NCBI GenBank assembly: GCA_902786815.1
Contig: CADADV010000011.1
Coordinates: forward strand, 1-56,215
Source of the DNA: an uncultured Eubacteriales bacterium
Lineage (GTDB): Bacteria; Bacillota; Clostridia; Peptostreptococcales; Anaerovoracaceae
Reading direction: 5' to 3'
Length of the DNA stretch: 56,215 nucleotides
Part shown: positions 42,047 to 51,294 of the stretch, piece after piece
Layout of the letters: every line of letters begins with the position of its first letter
Numbering within the stretch: the stretch's first letter is position 1
Notes under the pieces: generated by a model
Told to the model about the DNA's origin: nothing
Database searches by the model: none
Seen by the model: the letters and a program-made list of their open reading frames with translations, nothing else
Made by a program: the position numbers and the translations under genes

Positions 42047-43243
42047 CTAGTTGTCGTAATCAGGGAACGCAGACGCTGTTCCTTCTTTCAGTTTGATGAC
42101 TGTCTCAGTCGTTCCGAACGCAGCGCTGCCTGCATAGGCGGTCTTTTCGTACATAAAATCGATGGCAGACTCCTCGCCTGATCCGGCACTGAAATATCCG
42201 CTGCCAGAGTCGAACCGGAATTTCAGATAGACTGTCTGTCCGGCTGTGATCTGAAGTCCGTCTGAAGGAATCGCGCACCAGTTCTTATTGTCTTTGCTGT
42301 AAGACTTGAGGGTGATCCTCTGCTGTCCGTAGTCCTTCCCTCCGTCTACAGTCGCGTAAACCGGTCCTTCGAAGCCCGCACCGCTCTGCAGGGTAAGCAC
42401 GCCGTTGTACTTATCGCTGACCAGCCGGATCGAGAATTCCTTCACTGTTCCTTCTGCCGTCATCGCTTTCGCGGCGTATTTCCCTTCAAAATTCAATGCA
42501 GAAAGCTTCACAGTATTTGAAGCGGGGGAATATTTCTTCTTGCCAAACCTCTTCACATAGGTCTTGGCCTTGTAATAGTAAGTCTCCCCCGGCCGGACTG
42601 TATCGTCCAGATAGGTTTTACCGCAATCGAATTTCCCCTTTTCAATGTCTTTGACATTGATTTTCTGATATTCTGACTCGCCTTTCGCCTTGCGGAAGAT
42701 CGCAACGCCGGAAGGCGTCATGCCATCTGTACGCTGCACGTACAGATAGAGTTTGCTTTTGCTGTTGCAGTAATTCTCTCCGTAACCGCCGTCGATCAGA
42801 TCCGGTCTCTGCAGTCCCGGGCACTGATAGTACGTTGCGCCCGGTCGATAGGAATCGCAGACCAGTTTCGCCTTGCCGCCGGTCTTCCTGTAACCCCTGA
42901 TGACATAATCATAATAGCAGCCCTGCCGGACCTCCCGATCCTTCCAGGCGCTCTTCCATCCGGCGACCTTCTTTACTTTTTTGTAATCGGACATCGGAAC
43001 CGGCTCAATGTCGTAGATGTCCTTCACCCTGAATTCCGTCCGGTAGATCACATAATAAGATACCTTCCGATTCTGCGGCTTGTTCCATTTCACCTTGATG
43101 CTTTTCATGGCGGGAACCAGGGAATACTTGATTGCCTGCACTTTTCCCGCCGCAGAAACATTCTCTGCCGAAATCGCCGGACCTAGGGACACCGCCGTGA
43201 CTATCACAAGCAGCAAAACCAGCAGCCGTTTCGTCTTCTTCAT
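42047..43243 (-). CDS. Secreted protein with Fn3-like repeats
   Basis: 398 residues with a Sec signal peptide (LLVLLLVIVTAVSLGPAISA). Two beta-rich modules with SYYVIYRTEF, DREVRQGCYYDYVIRGY and a second YYYKAKTYVKRFGKKKYSPAS resemble fibronectin type III repeats. No enzyme motif is apparent; the C-terminal part is Gly/Tyr-rich. Probably an adhesin or cell-surface protein. Lies 21 bases after the lipoprotein gene at 43265, so it is likely co-transcribed. Confidence 0.65.
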   Translation of the reverse strand: MKKTKRLLVLLLVIVTAVSLGPAISAENVSAAGKVQAIKYSLVPAMKSIKVKWNKPQNRKVSYYVIYRTEFRVKDIYDIEPVPMSDYKKVKKVAGWKSAWKDREVRQGCYYDYVIRGYRKTGGKAKLVCDSYRPGATYYQCPGLQRPDLIDGGYGENYCNSKSKLYLYVQRTDGMTPSGVAIFRKAKGESEYQKINVKDIEKGKFDCGKTYLDDTVRPGETYYYKAKTYVKRFGKKKYSPASNTVKLSALNFEGKYAAKAMTAEGTVKEFSIRLVSDKYNGVLTLQSGAGFEGPVYATVDGGKDYGQQRITLKSYSKDNKNWCAIPSDGLQITAGQTVYLKFRFDSGSGYFSAGSGEESAIDFMYEKTAYAGSAAFGTTETVIKLKEGTASAFPDYDN

Positions 43244-43264
43244 TTCGTTTCGTCAATCTTTCGT

Positions 43265-44131
43265 TTAGTCGATCACATCTTCCAGCCTGTCAACGGTTGC
43301 TTCGTCCATGCCGTATTCTTCACCGCCCAGGCCCTGGCTTGTAACGGTATAGCAGTCCTCTGTGTCTCCCCACTGGATCACGATAGCGGAACCCTTTTCC
43401 ATGCCGTAGCAATCTACTACATCATCCGCATCGTCTCCGACCTGCTGGGTCCAGTGCTCAGGGAAGCTGTCCAGGTCGCGGTCCGTCATCGGTCCGCCGT
43501 AGATCCCGGATGCCTTCCGGACAAAAATGCCGATTGCTCCCTCTTCGTAATATGCCTGTGCGACTTTGTCCAGGTATGAAAAGGCAGGATCGCTGAAGGT
43601 CAGATCATTGATCTGCAGCTGCTGCGGAACTTCGAAATCCTCCGTGCCCGCGCCTTTGGCTGCTTCCGCTGCGGATGATACTTTTGTCCACGGGTCTTTC
43701 TCCTCAGCAGTGATCAGGGAAATGACCGCTGTTCCGTTGGCTTTCTCGAGGACTGTCGCATTGACCATGTAATCTCCTGCAGCGAACCCGCATTCGATCG
43801 GTTCAGTTCCGGATACCTCCACATCGAACTCCGGTTTTCCTTTCGGCGCAAAATCTTCCGCATCCGCGTTCGCGTCATCCGAAGCCTCCATCGGATAGAA
43901 CTCGACCAGGACCTTGCCCTCTTCGAAATTCGGCTCGATCTTAACATCGTCTCCCTCGCCGACCGTAAAGGTGCCCGTCGCCCCTATCATGCCCTCGTCT
44001 GCATTCTCCGCAGTGATCTCAACATTCAGATCTTCATTGACGACGACCCCGAAATTGGATTTGCCGCATCCTGCAAAAGCAACCGCAAGTGCTGCGATAC
44101 AAACGATGATCCATACTGTCTTTTTCTTCAT
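43265..44131 (-). CDS. Lipoprotein of unknown function
   Basis: 288 residues with a clear lipoprotein signal (LAVAFAGC) and an acidic, Asp/Glu-rich mature part (EDLNVEITAENADEGMIG, DDVVDCYGMEKGSAIVIQWGD). No family recognised. Transcribed with the membrane protein at 44166 and the Fn3-like protein at 42047. Confidence 0.7.
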   Translation of the reverse strand: MKKKTVWIIVCIAALAVAFAGCGKSNFGVVVNEDLNVEITAENADEGMIGATGTFTVGEGDDVKIEPNFEEGKVLVEFYPMEASDDANADAEDFAPKGKPEFDVEVSGTEPIECGFAAGDYMVNATVLEKANGTAVISLITAEEKDPWTKVSSAAEAAKGAGTEDFEVPQQLQINDLTFSDPAFSYLDKVAQAYYEEGAIGIFVRKASGIYGGPMTDRDLDSFPEHWTQQVGDDADDVVDCYGMEKGSAIVIQWGDTEDCYTVTSQGLGGEEYGMDEATVDRLEDVID

Positions 44132-44165
44132 GTCTGTAACTCCTTTTTCTTTATTTCAATTGCCT

Positions 44166-44561
44166 TTATTGAATACTCTCCCTGTTTCTCCTTGCCAGCC
44201 ACGCAATCGCGCTTGATACGGCCTCAACAGCCAATGCCGCGATCCCAGCAAAGGAACCGATGGACCAGTAAGTTCCCATATCCATCGCCCCGGCGCCGGA
44301 CAGCAGGTCTGATGCTGCTAAGTACACGACAACTCCCAGATAAACCGCCGGTGCCGCGATCCATTTTATTGGTGAGCGGACCCTCCATCCGTACCAGCCT
44401 CCGATCACCGCGCCGGCAAGCGGAAACAAAAACATAAATACGATCACGCCAACCAGGAGCGCAACGCCTGTGTCCGTTGAATTTGATGCGACGATCCCGA
44501 GAATGATGCCGGCGATCACCGCCACAGCTGCAAACAGTATAGGCCAGTGCTTTTTTATCAT
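44166..44561 (-). CDS. Small four-helix membrane protein
   Basis: 131 residues, about four hydrophobic helices (WPILFAAVAVIAGIILGIV at the start), Ala/Gly-rich and without charged clusters. GGGGAGG lies 8 bases before the ATG. First gene of the small operon with the lipoprotein and Fn3-like protein. Function unknown. Confidence 0.7.
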   Translation of the reverse strand: MIKKHWPILFAAVAVIAGIILGIVASNSTDTGVALLVGVIVFMFLFPLAGAVIGGWYGWRVRSPIKWIAAPAVYLGVVVYLAASDLLSGAGAMDMGTYWSIGSFAGIAALAVEAVSSAIAWLARRNRESIQ

Positions 44562-44683
44562 GATAATGCCTCCCCTTCCTTGGCCACATTTCTCACCATT
44601 ATAATAATACTACAGAAACTGTATCAAATACTATGATTTGTGCTAAAATATACCCAACGCAGCAATGAATTCGGAGACACGAT

Positions 44684-45796
44684 ATGGACGAACACAAGAT
44701 TCTGGACAAATCAATCAATATCGGAAGCAAAATCTCCAAAAACAGGTTCTGCATCCAGCCCATGGAGGCTGGCGACGCTACCCTCGAAGGTCTTCCAAGC
44801 AAGTACACCATGGAGAGGTATCACCGCTACGCTTCGGGCGGAGCGGGAATCGTCGTGATCGAGGCGGTGACTTTGCAGTATCGGTCCCGGAGCACGGAGC
44901 ACCAGCTACTGCTGGATCCCGAAAACGCGCAGAACCTGAATTTCTGGCGCCGTTTCTTCAGGACTATGAAGGACTGCTACCCGGACACTCTCTTTATCAT
45001 GCAGCTTCAGCATGCGGGAGAGTTCTCATCCGATGTGTTTTCCGAACGCGTCTGCGTGAAACCGCATCCTGCCTTTGGGGGCAAAATCATCAACGCCGAC
45101 TACGCGGACAATGTCATAGAGCAGACCATCGCTGCCGCGCGGTTTTTGTATGACGCCGGCTGCGACGGGGTCGATATCAAGTTCTGTCACGGTTATCTGG
45201 GATCCCAGATTCTGCGGCCTTACAACGACCGTGAATGGAAATACGGCGGTTCCTGGGCGAACAGGAGCAGTTTCGCATTCAATATGTGCGAAGGCATCCG
45301 CCGGCACATCCCTGACAGAGGTTTTCTGGTAGGCGCCAAAGTCTCTGCATTTGAAGACTTTGACGGCGGTCAGACCTTCGAGGAATCTCTGGATCTGATT
45401 CGCGGACTGGAGGCCCGGGGCGCCGACTTCTTCATTGAGAGTCTCGGAAACGCTTACTTCAGCTGGTCTCTCATGGCGCCCGGCGGCAAGGACCGCGGAA
45501 ACGTGTACAAACATCTGGCTGCTGCCAAAATCATAAAAGACAGCCTGGCTCCGGGAACGGTCCTCATTGGCGGAGGTCTCAGCGCCCTGGGCAGCCGGCT
45601 GCCGGTTGTTTCTGAATACGGAATCTATAATGGTCTGTTTGATATGGCCGGACTGGGGCGTCAGGCCTTTGCTGATCCTTCCCTTCCGAATAAATACACA
45701 GAAGACCGGTTGGAGGAAGTCCATTGGTGCCGCTGCTGCGACAAGTGCGGTGAACTTCTCCGTTCCGGCCGTCAATCTTACTGTGTCTTTATTTGA
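44684..45796 (+). CDS. Old Yellow Enzyme-type flavin oxidoreductase
   Basis: 370 residues. The N-terminal FMN barrel shows KNRFCIQPMEAGD, ASGGAGIVVIEAVTL, the active-site CDGVDIKFCHGYLGSQILRP (short form GVDIKFCHGYL), and GLEARGADFFIESLGNAY; the C-terminal end has a CRCCDKC cluster that usually binds an Fe-S cluster in the larger enzymes of the 2,4-dienoyl-CoA reductase type, but the FAD/NADPH half is absent. CGGAG lies 10 bases before the ATG. It reduces an activated C=C bond; substrate unknown. Confidence 0.8.
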   Translation: MDEHKILDKSINIGSKISKNRFCIQPMEAGDATLEGLPSKYTMERYHRYASGGAGIVVIEAVTLQYRSRSTEHQLLLDPENAQNLNFWRRFFRTMKDCYPDTLFIMQLQHAGEFSSDVFSERVCVKPHPAFGGKIINADYADNVIEQTIAAARFLYDAGCDGVDIKFCHGYLGSQILRPYNDREWKYGGSWANRSSFAFNMCEGIRRHIPDRGFLVGAKVSAFEDFDGGQTFEESLDLIRGLEARGADFFIESLGNAYFSWSLMAPGGKDRGNVYKHLAAAKIIKDSLAPGTVLIGGGLSALGSRLPVVSEYGIYNGLFDMAGLGRQAFADPSLPNKYTEDRLEEVHWCRCCDKCGELLRSGRQSYCVFI

Positions 45797-45841
45797 CTGT
45801 ATTTATCTTTTCGATGTGATTTCTTCTTAGACTCCGGCAGC

Positions 45842-46969
45842 CTATACTCCGGTGACTCGTTTGATAATGCCTTCGATGTCCATCAGCTCCGGTTTCCGCG
45901 GATTTGTCTGGGTGCAGACGTCTGCCATGGCCGCTTCCGCCATCTCCCTTCTGATCGCATTTACATTTTCTGTGCAGATATCCATCTTGGCGAGTGTATC
46001 CGGTATCCCGAACAGCCGGTTCATATCCCGGACCTTGCTGCAAAGGCTGCTGACTGCCAGCGGGACGCTTGAATACGGAAGCCCGATCAGCTTGGAAAGA
46101 CGCTGCATCTTCCTCGCCGCGACGGTCTCGGTGCCGCTTTCCAGGAAGGCGTTGAATTCTATCACATGGGGCAAAAGCAGCGCATTCGCTCTGCCGTGGG
46201 GGATGTGGAATTTCGCACCGATCGCATGGGCGATACTGTGATTGATTCCCAATCCCACCATGTTGAATGACATCCCGGCAAGACACGCCGCGTTATGGAC
46301 CTTCTCTCTCGCTTCGAGATCATCTCCGTGCGCATAGGCATACGGAAGGAAACGCATCAACAGAGTTACGGACTTTTCTGCCAGCGCGTCGGTAAAGTCA
46401 TTGGACTTGGTCGACAGATAGGATTCGATCGCATGGGTCAGCGCATCCATGCCTGTATCTGCAGTGATGCTTGGCGGCATCGACTTGACGAGTTCCGGAT
46501 CGAGGATCGCAACATGCGGCTGCAGCGCTTCGTCAACCAGCGGATATTTCATTCCTTTTTCTGCATTCGTGATCACGGAGAACTGGGTGACTTCTGATCC
46601 GGTTCCGCTTGTGGTTGGTATCGCATAGAAGCATTTGATGGTGTGGCGCCCGGATTTCCAGGCCATGTACGCCATGCCTTTGGCAGCATCAATCGCAGAT
46701 CCTCCGCCCACTGCGATCATGTAGTCGGCGCGGCATTCCGATAAGAAGTTGATGCCCTCTGCAATCACTTCTGTGGGAGGATCCGGCACGACCTTATCAA
46801 AAATGTGCACGGTGCAGCGCTCGAGATGTTCTGTGATCTTTTCGACCATGCCGGACTTTCTGATAAACTCATCGCAGACGATGATCACGTTCGCATCATC
46901 GATATCATCCAACGCGCAGAGTGAGTCCCTTCCGAAAAAGAGATTTGATTTCAGTTTGAAATTATCCAT
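45842..46969 (-). CDS. Iron-containing alcohol dehydrogenase
   Basis: 375 residues, group III dehydrogenase: GGGSAIDAAKGMA, PTTSGTGSEVT, DALTHAIESYLS, and HSIAHAIGAKFHIPHGRANALL with the metal histidines. Similar to 1-propanol/butanol-type enzymes. Not adjacent to pathway genes apart from the convergent flavin oxidoreductase 45 bases away. The leader carries an unusual CAATAG palindrome cluster (see operator). Distinct from the 4-hydroxybutyrate-type enzyme at 22823. Confidence 0.9.
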   Translation of the reverse strand: MDNFKLKSNLFFGRDSLCALDDIDDANVIIVCDEFIRKSGMVEKITEHLERCTVHIFDKVVPDPPTEVIAEGINFLSECRADYMIAVGGGSAIDAAKGMAYMAWKSGRHTIKCFYAIPTTSGTGSEVTQFSVITNAEKGMKYPLVDEALQPHVAILDPELVKSMPPSITADTGMDALTHAIESYLSTKSNDFTDALAEKSVTLLMRFLPYAYAHGDDLEAREKVHNAACLAGMSFNMVGLGINHSIAHAIGAKFHIPHGRANALLLPHVIEFNAFLESGTETVAARKMQRLSKLIGLPYSSVPLAVSSLCSKVRDMNRLFGIPDTLAKMDICTENVNAIRREMAEAAMADVCTQTNPRKPELMDIEGIIKRVTGV

Positions 46970-46978
46970 ATCATTTAC

Positions 46979-47015
46979 CTATTGCAATAGGCCTATTGGT
47001 AGATCCCTATTGCTC
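46979..47015 (-). promoter_or_regulatory. Palindrome cluster in iron-ADH leader
   Basis: CTATTGCAATAG at 46979-46990 and CAATAGGCCTATTG at 46985-46998 are perfect overlapping palindromes; a further CCTATTGC lies at 47006-47013. They sit 10-45 bases before the ATG, downstream of the promoter, overlapping the translation start region. Candidate operator or RNA structure; regulator unknown. Confidence 0.55.
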
Positions 47016-47046
47016 CATTCTTATTGCGTGCTTTTGCGTTGTTCTT

Positions 47047-47075
47047 ATTTTACTAGAATCCTCGTTTAATATCAA
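47047..47075 (-). promoter_or_regulatory. Promoter of iron-ADH gene
   Basis: Minus strand TTGATA (47075-47070), 17-base spacer, TAAAAT (47052-47047), giving a ~70-nt leader that includes the palindromes. Confidence 0.65.
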
Positions 47076-47084
47076 CGTCGATGA

Positions 47085-47300
47085 TCAATAGTCGAACTGC
47101 ACCAGTCTGCAATTCTCACAGCAATATGCTTCAATGTGGACCCTGTGACCCATCTGAATTGGTGTGATCTCAACAAAACCCTCCGTATTCTTCGCATTTT
47201 TCGTCAATCCCGGAACTTCATCTGCAAAGCTGAATGCGCCGTCTTTTGTTGTAAACAAATACCCTTTTCTCATTTCCTGATTGCATTTCGGACAGTTCAT
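47085..47300 (-). CDS. Small zinc-ribbon protein (PF20097-like)
   Basis: 71 residues: MNCPKCNQEMRKGYL with a first CPKC pair and a second YCCENCRLVQFDY pair at the end, the layout of the PF20097/DUF6487 zinc-finger proteins. AAGGAGG lies 8 bases before the ATG. Function unknown. Confidence 0.75.
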   Translation of the reverse strand: MNCPKCNQEMRKGYLFTTKDGAFSFADEVPGLTKNAKNTEGFVEITPIQMGHRVHIEAYCCENCRLVQFDY

Positions 47301-47342
47301 TGGAATACCTCCTTCATACTATTCTTTGCTTGATTCCATGTT

Positions 47343-47660
47343 TCAACCATTTTTCGGCTCGTCGTCTGGCTTCTCCGCGGATCCACCGTCCAGCCGCTTT
47401 GGTTTCTTGACTTCCGGCTTCTTCTTGGGCTTTTTCTCGGGTTTCTTCTCGGGTTTCTTATCAGCTGATTTCTCCGCGTCGTCTTTTCCCGAAGACTTAT
47501 CCTTCGCACCGTCTTTCCCAGATGACTTCTCCACAGGCGGAGCATTCTTCGCTGCTTCTTTATTGATCTTTCTCTGCTGTAACGCTCCTTTGATAAACCC
47601 GACTCCTATGCTTGCCACCGCAAACAATGCCAGAAATATAAGTGCCCATTTTATTGACAT
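47343..47660 (-). CDS. Single-helix membrane protein with Lys-rich tail
   Basis: 105 residues: one N-terminal helix (WALIFLALFAVASIGVGFI) then a tail built almost only from Lys, Glu, Pro, Asp and Ser (KKPEKKPEKKPKKKPEVKK). AAGGAG 9 bases upstream. Low complexity; likely a disordered anchored protein, and no function is suggested. Confidence 0.55.
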   Translation of the reverse strand: MSIKWALIFLALFAVASIGVGFIKGALQQRKINKEAAKNAPPVEKSSGKDGAKDKSSGKDDAEKSADKKPEKKPEKKPKKKPEVKKPKRLDGGSAEKPDDEPKNG

Positions 47661-47772
47661 ATGCTCGAACTCCTTGTCCTCTTATTTTCCTTACTGTAAT
47701 TATACTGTGATTCACTATCATCTCGCAACACTGAGTGTGCTAATATTGAGAAAAAAGCATTGAGAGAAAAAA

Positions 47773-47803
47773 ACTCCCCACCGCCGTGATGGCAGTGAGG
47801 AGC
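47773..47803 (-). terminator. Terminator of AraC-type regulator gene
   Basis: ACTCCCCACCGCC...GGCAGTGAGGAGC with mismatches; GAGTTTTTTT follows on the minus strand. 25 bases after the stop of the AraC-type gene. Confidence 0.75.
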
Positions 47804-47827
47804 CTGGTTTGCTTTTGCATGAGTATC

Positions 47828-48703
47828 TTATTTCTCGTTTACCGCGATCCAGATTTCCCCGTAGTAGTTTGGGTCGTCTGTGTTATCCGATGGATACACC
47901 TCGAGCTCAACGCCTCCGGCATACTCGTATCTGCCGCTGCCCGGGAAGAACTCGCTAACGATCTTCCTGTATGTCTCAATAAAGACATCCGGCATTTTCC
48001 CTTTGAACGGGAATACCGCGTAGGTGTATTCCGGAAGCTCAACGACTTCAAGGCCCGGCTCTACCGGTGCGCCGTTATATTCGGCACCGATTCCATATGG
48101 GAACATATCTCCGTCTATCTCAAGCGAGAAGCAGATTCCCAGAAGCCCGGCAAGCTTCGGGTTTTCAGGAATATAGCGGATGATCTTCTGCATCGTCCCA
48201 TCCTGTCCGCATTTTGCCCAGAACCCTGTAATGTCAGGTGTTCCTGCTCCGGTTTCCGGTTTGTGAACCGTTTCTCTCTTGCAAATCACTTTGATTGCGC
48301 CTGGTTTCTCAATTCGATAATCCATTTCTTTTCCTCCTGTCAGTATCAGTTTCACAGACAGTTTTGAAAAGGATTTGACTGTGCCGCCGTTTCTGGCTTC
48401 GGTCGGTGTGACGCCGTGAAACCGCGAAAAGGCACGGGTGAAGCTCTCCGGCGTTTCATACCCGTACTTGAGCGCAATGACGATCACCTTCTCATCGCTT
48501 CCTCTGAGTTCATCCGCCGCGAGTGAAAGGCGCCTCATCCGGATATAATCGCCCAGCGTATAGCCGCACATGATGCTGAATACTCTCTGAAAATGAAACG
48601 CTGATGAATAGGCCTCCTTCGCCACCGCATCATAGTCGATTTCTTCCGTCAGATGTGCTTCCGTGTAATCGATTGCTCTCTGTATGCCTTTGATCCAATC
48701 CAT
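47828..48703 (-). CDS. AraC-family regulator with GyrI-like sensor domain
   Basis: About 291 residues. The N-terminal ~100 residues have the two helix-turn-helix motifs of AraC proteins (FHFQRVFSIMCGYTLGDYI, and YGYETPESFTRAFSRFHGVTPTEAR); the C-terminal ~170 residues form a GyrI/effector-binding domain (MDYRIEKPGAIKVICKRE, ending with YYGEIWIAVNEK). Such regulators sense small ligands or drugs. I use the second ATG at 48703 since AGGAGG is 8 bases upstream; the first leaves only 2 bases. The regulated target is unclear. Confidence 0.88.
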   Translation of the reverse strand: MDWIKGIQRAIDYTEAHLTEEIDYDAVAKEAYSSAFHFQRVFSIMCGYTLGDYIRMRRLSLAADELRGSDEKVIVIALKYGYETPESFTRAFSRFHGVTPTEARNGGTVKSFSKLSVKLILTGGKEMDYRIEKPGAIKVICKRETVHKPETGAGTPDITGFWAKCGQDGTMQKIIRYIPENPKLAGLLGICFSLEIDGDMFPYGIGAEYNGAPVEPGLEVVELPEYTYAVFPFKGKMPDVFIETYRKIVSEFFPGSGRYEYAGGVELEVYPSDNTDDPNYYGEIWIAVNEK

Positions 48704-48780
48704 ATCCATTTCCTCCTGTCCTGTGACTAGATACTAACAGGCGCAGGCGTCAGCGTCTTGATTTCAAGTGCTGCGCGATG

Positions 48781-49698
48781 TCAGCCTCCCAGTTCGATCA
48801 TCCGGTCGATCGGTTTTCTGGACTCTTCGATTTCCTGCGGGCTCAGGATGATTTCTTCACCTGCGGTCCCCATGATGCAGTCATAGACGTTCTCCAATGT
48901 TGTGATGCGCATATTTTCGCAGACGCATTTCTCTGAGAGCGAATAGAACACTTTGTCAGGGCACTCTATTCTCAGATGATCAACAATGCTGTTCTCGGTT
49001 CCAATGACAAACTCCGAGCGGCTGCTCTCCTTGGCGTACTTCATGATCCCGGTCGTGCTCCCGGCGTAATCCGCCAGTTCCGTTACCTCTGCGATGCATT
49101 CAGGATGGACCAGGATCTCCGCATCCGGATGAAGCTCTCTCGCCCTCTTCACATCGTCTGCCGTGATCATCCTGTGTGACGGGCACCCCTCACCGGAAAA
49201 GGCGAAGGTCTTCTCCGTGATCTGATTCGCGATCCAGCCGCCCAGGTTCGGGTCCGGAACAAACAGGATCTTCTCCTCCGGCATGTTTCCAATGATCTTC
49301 ATGGCCGATGAGGATGTTACAATCACATCGACTGCACGTTTCAGATCGGCAGTCGTGTTGATATACGCGCACACGGTATGCTCCGGATACTTCTCCTTCA
49401 GTTCGAGAACGTCCTCCCTGCTCAGCTGGTCCGCCATGGGACAGCCTGCTTTTGCATTGGCGAGAAACACGTGCTTATCCGGCGCCAGTGTCTTGACCGT
49501 CTCGGCCATGAACCGGACCCCGCACATGATCACATTCTTCTGCGGCGCCTTCTGCGCCTGCAGGCTGAGGCCGTAAGAGTCTCCCATGTAATCTGCGATC
49601 TCCCAAAGTTCGTGATCCTGATAAGCGTGCGCCAGAATGCAGATATCCTTTTCCTTTTTCAGTCGCAAAATCTCTTCCTGCAGTTCCTGTTTATTCAT
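48781..49698 (-). CDS. nadA: Quinolinate synthase
   Basis: Condenses iminoaspartate with dihydroxyacetone phosphate to quinolinate, using a 4Fe-4S cluster. Conserved cysteines are in MCGVRFMAETVK, VHPECIAEV and the EKCVCENMR region near the C terminus, plus AGCPMADQ. 305 residues, normal. AAAGGAG precedes the ATG. Divergent from nadB-nadC-niaR with a shared control region. Together with these it makes NAD from aspartate. Confidence 0.95.
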   Translation of the reverse strand: MNKQELQEEILRLKKEKDICILAHAYQDHELWEIADYMGDSYGLSLQAQKAPQKNVIMCGVRFMAETVKTLAPDKHVFLANAKAGCPMADQLSREDVLELKEKYPEHTVCAYINTTADLKRAVDVIVTSSSAMKIIGNMPEEKILFVPDPNLGGWIANQITEKTFAFSGEGCPSHRMITADDVKRARELHPDAEILVHPECIAEVTELADYAGSTTGIMKYAKESSRSEFVIGTENSIVDHLRIECPDKVFYSLSEKCVCENMRITTLENVYDCIMGTAGEEIILSPQEIEESRKPIDRMIELGG

Positions 49699-49794
49699 TT
49701 GATTCTCCTTTACTGGTCTGTATGCTTTGATCTGTATGCTTTGATCCGTTTACTCCATGAAGCCCGGGTAGGCTTTCCTCCCAATTCCGTATCT

Positions 49795-49873
49795 ATTTTA
49801 ACAAAGGCTCTCCATATGTCAAGATATATATCTATACAGGTGTCTTGACACCCTGCGCCTTCTGTGGTACATT
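49795..49873. promoter_or_regulatory. Divergent nad promoters with NiaR-like operator
   Basis: Rightward: TTGACA (49845-49850), 17-base spacer, TACATT (49868-49873). Leftward: TTGACA (49822-49817), 16-base spacer, TAAAAT (49800-49795). Between and over the rightward -35 is ACAGGTGTCTTGACACCCTG (49836-49855), containing GGTGTC/GACACC, close to the NiaR box known from other Firmicutes. The match to the published motif is from memory. Confidence 0.7.
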
Positions 49874-49962
49874 CCTTACGGATCGGTAATTCTAACTTGC
49901 TATTCCAACTGATTATTCTTACGTCTGCTTTTGTTCAGCGAAGAGAAAGGAAACTGAGTAAA

Positions 49963-51294
49963 ATGAAAACAGATATTCTGATCATCGGAAGCGGCTGCGC
50001 GGGACTCTATGCCGCCCTCCATCTTCCGTCTGATAAACAAGTCACCGTGATCACGAAGGCGGATCTTGAGAGCAGCGACTCTTTTCTCGCCCAGGGCGGC
50101 ATCTGCATGCTGCGGGATGAAAGCGATTATGATGATTACTTCCACGACACGATGAAGGCCGGTCACTATGAAAACAACCGTGTGTCCGTGGACATTATGA
50201 TCCGGGAATCCCAGCGCGTGATCGCCGATCTGATCAGCTACGGCGTCGATTTCGAGCGCGAGGAAGACGGCAGTCTTGCCTTTACAAGAGAAGGCGCACA
50301 CTCAGAAAAGCGCATCCTCTTCCACGAGGACATTACCGGCAAGGAAATCACCAGCAAACTGCTGGCGCGTGTCAGAGAACGTTCCAACGTGACGCTGATG
50401 GAATACACGACTATGGTCGATCTGATTGAAGAAAAGAACACGTGCTATGGCGCTGTCGTGCATCTGAAGGACGGTGAACTTGCCACCATTGAGGCGAGGT
50501 TCACGATCCTCGCCTGCGGCGGCATCGGCGGACTGTACCGCCACTCCACGAACTTCCGTCACCTGACAGGCGATGCGCTGGCGATCTCTCTGCGTCATGG
50601 GATCAAACTGGAGAACGTCAATTACGTTCAGATCCATCCGACAACCTTCTATACGGAAAACGCAGAGGAACGTTCCTTCCTGATCTCGGAATCTGTCCGG
50701 GGCGAAGGCGCTCTGCTCTACGATAAGAATATGGAACGCTTCGTCGATGAACTCCAGCCAAGAGATGTTGTGACAAAGGCAATCCTGGCGCAGATGGAAA
50801 AGGATGGGACGGACCACGTCTGGGAAGACCTCCGGCCGATCCCAAAAGAGGAACTGCACAGTCATTTCCCGAACATCGTCGCCTACTGCAGGCAGCATGG
50901 CTATGATCCGGAAACAGAATGCATTCCGGTCGTTCCTGCGCAGCATTACTTTATGGGCGGCGTGAAGGTCAATTTGGACAGCGCCACCTCCATGAAACAG
51001 CTGTACGCCATCGGAGAAACTGCATGCAACGGCGTCCACGGCAAAAATCGTCTGGCAAGCAATTCGCTGCTGGAGAGCCTGGTCTTCGCCGGCAGAGCCA
51101 CCACTGATCTGATTCTCCACTACGCTTCTGCGCAGGAAAACCCGAAACTGGTCGCCAATGTCCGTCTGGAGAAGTACCGCGACTGGGATTCCTTCAGCGA
51201 AGAAAATAACGAGCTGGTCCGCAAGGCCATCAGTCAGGCGGAGTGGATCATGGAAGAAGAAGCGCTTCTGAACGCGGAAGGGAGTATGGAATAA
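49963..51294 (+). CDS. nadB: L-aspartate oxidase
   Basis: Oxidises L-aspartate to iminoaspartate for NAD synthesis. The FAD-binding N terminus is LIIGSGCAGLYAALHL, and the succinate-dehydrogenase-like core shows SDSFLAQGGICM, HPTTFYTE, SESVRGEGALLYD and the GVHGKNRLASNSLLESLVF segment. About 443 residues, shorter than the E. coli enzyme by loss of C-terminal helices, as in many Firmicutes. Start at 49963 has AAAGG upstream. Confidence 0.94.
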   Translation: MKTDILIIGSGCAGLYAALHLPSDKQVTVITKADLESSDSFLAQGGICMLRDESDYDDYFHDTMKAGHYENNRVSVDIMIRESQRVIADLISYGVDFEREEDGSLAFTREGAHSEKRILFHEDITGKEITSKLLARVRERSNVTLMEYTTMVDLIEEKNTCYGAVVHLKDGELATIEARFTILACGGIGGLYRHSTNFRHLTGDALAISLRHGIKLENVNYVQIHPTTFYTENAEERSFLISESVRGEGALLYDKNMERFVDELQPRDVVTKAILAQMEKDGTDHVWEDLRPIPKEELHSHFPNIVAYCRQHGYDPETECIPVVPAQHYFMGGVKVNLDSATSMKQLYAIGETACNGVHGKNRLASNSLLESLVFAGRATTDLILHYASAQENPKLVANVRLEKYRDWDSFSEENNELVRKAISQAEWIMEEEALLNAEGSME

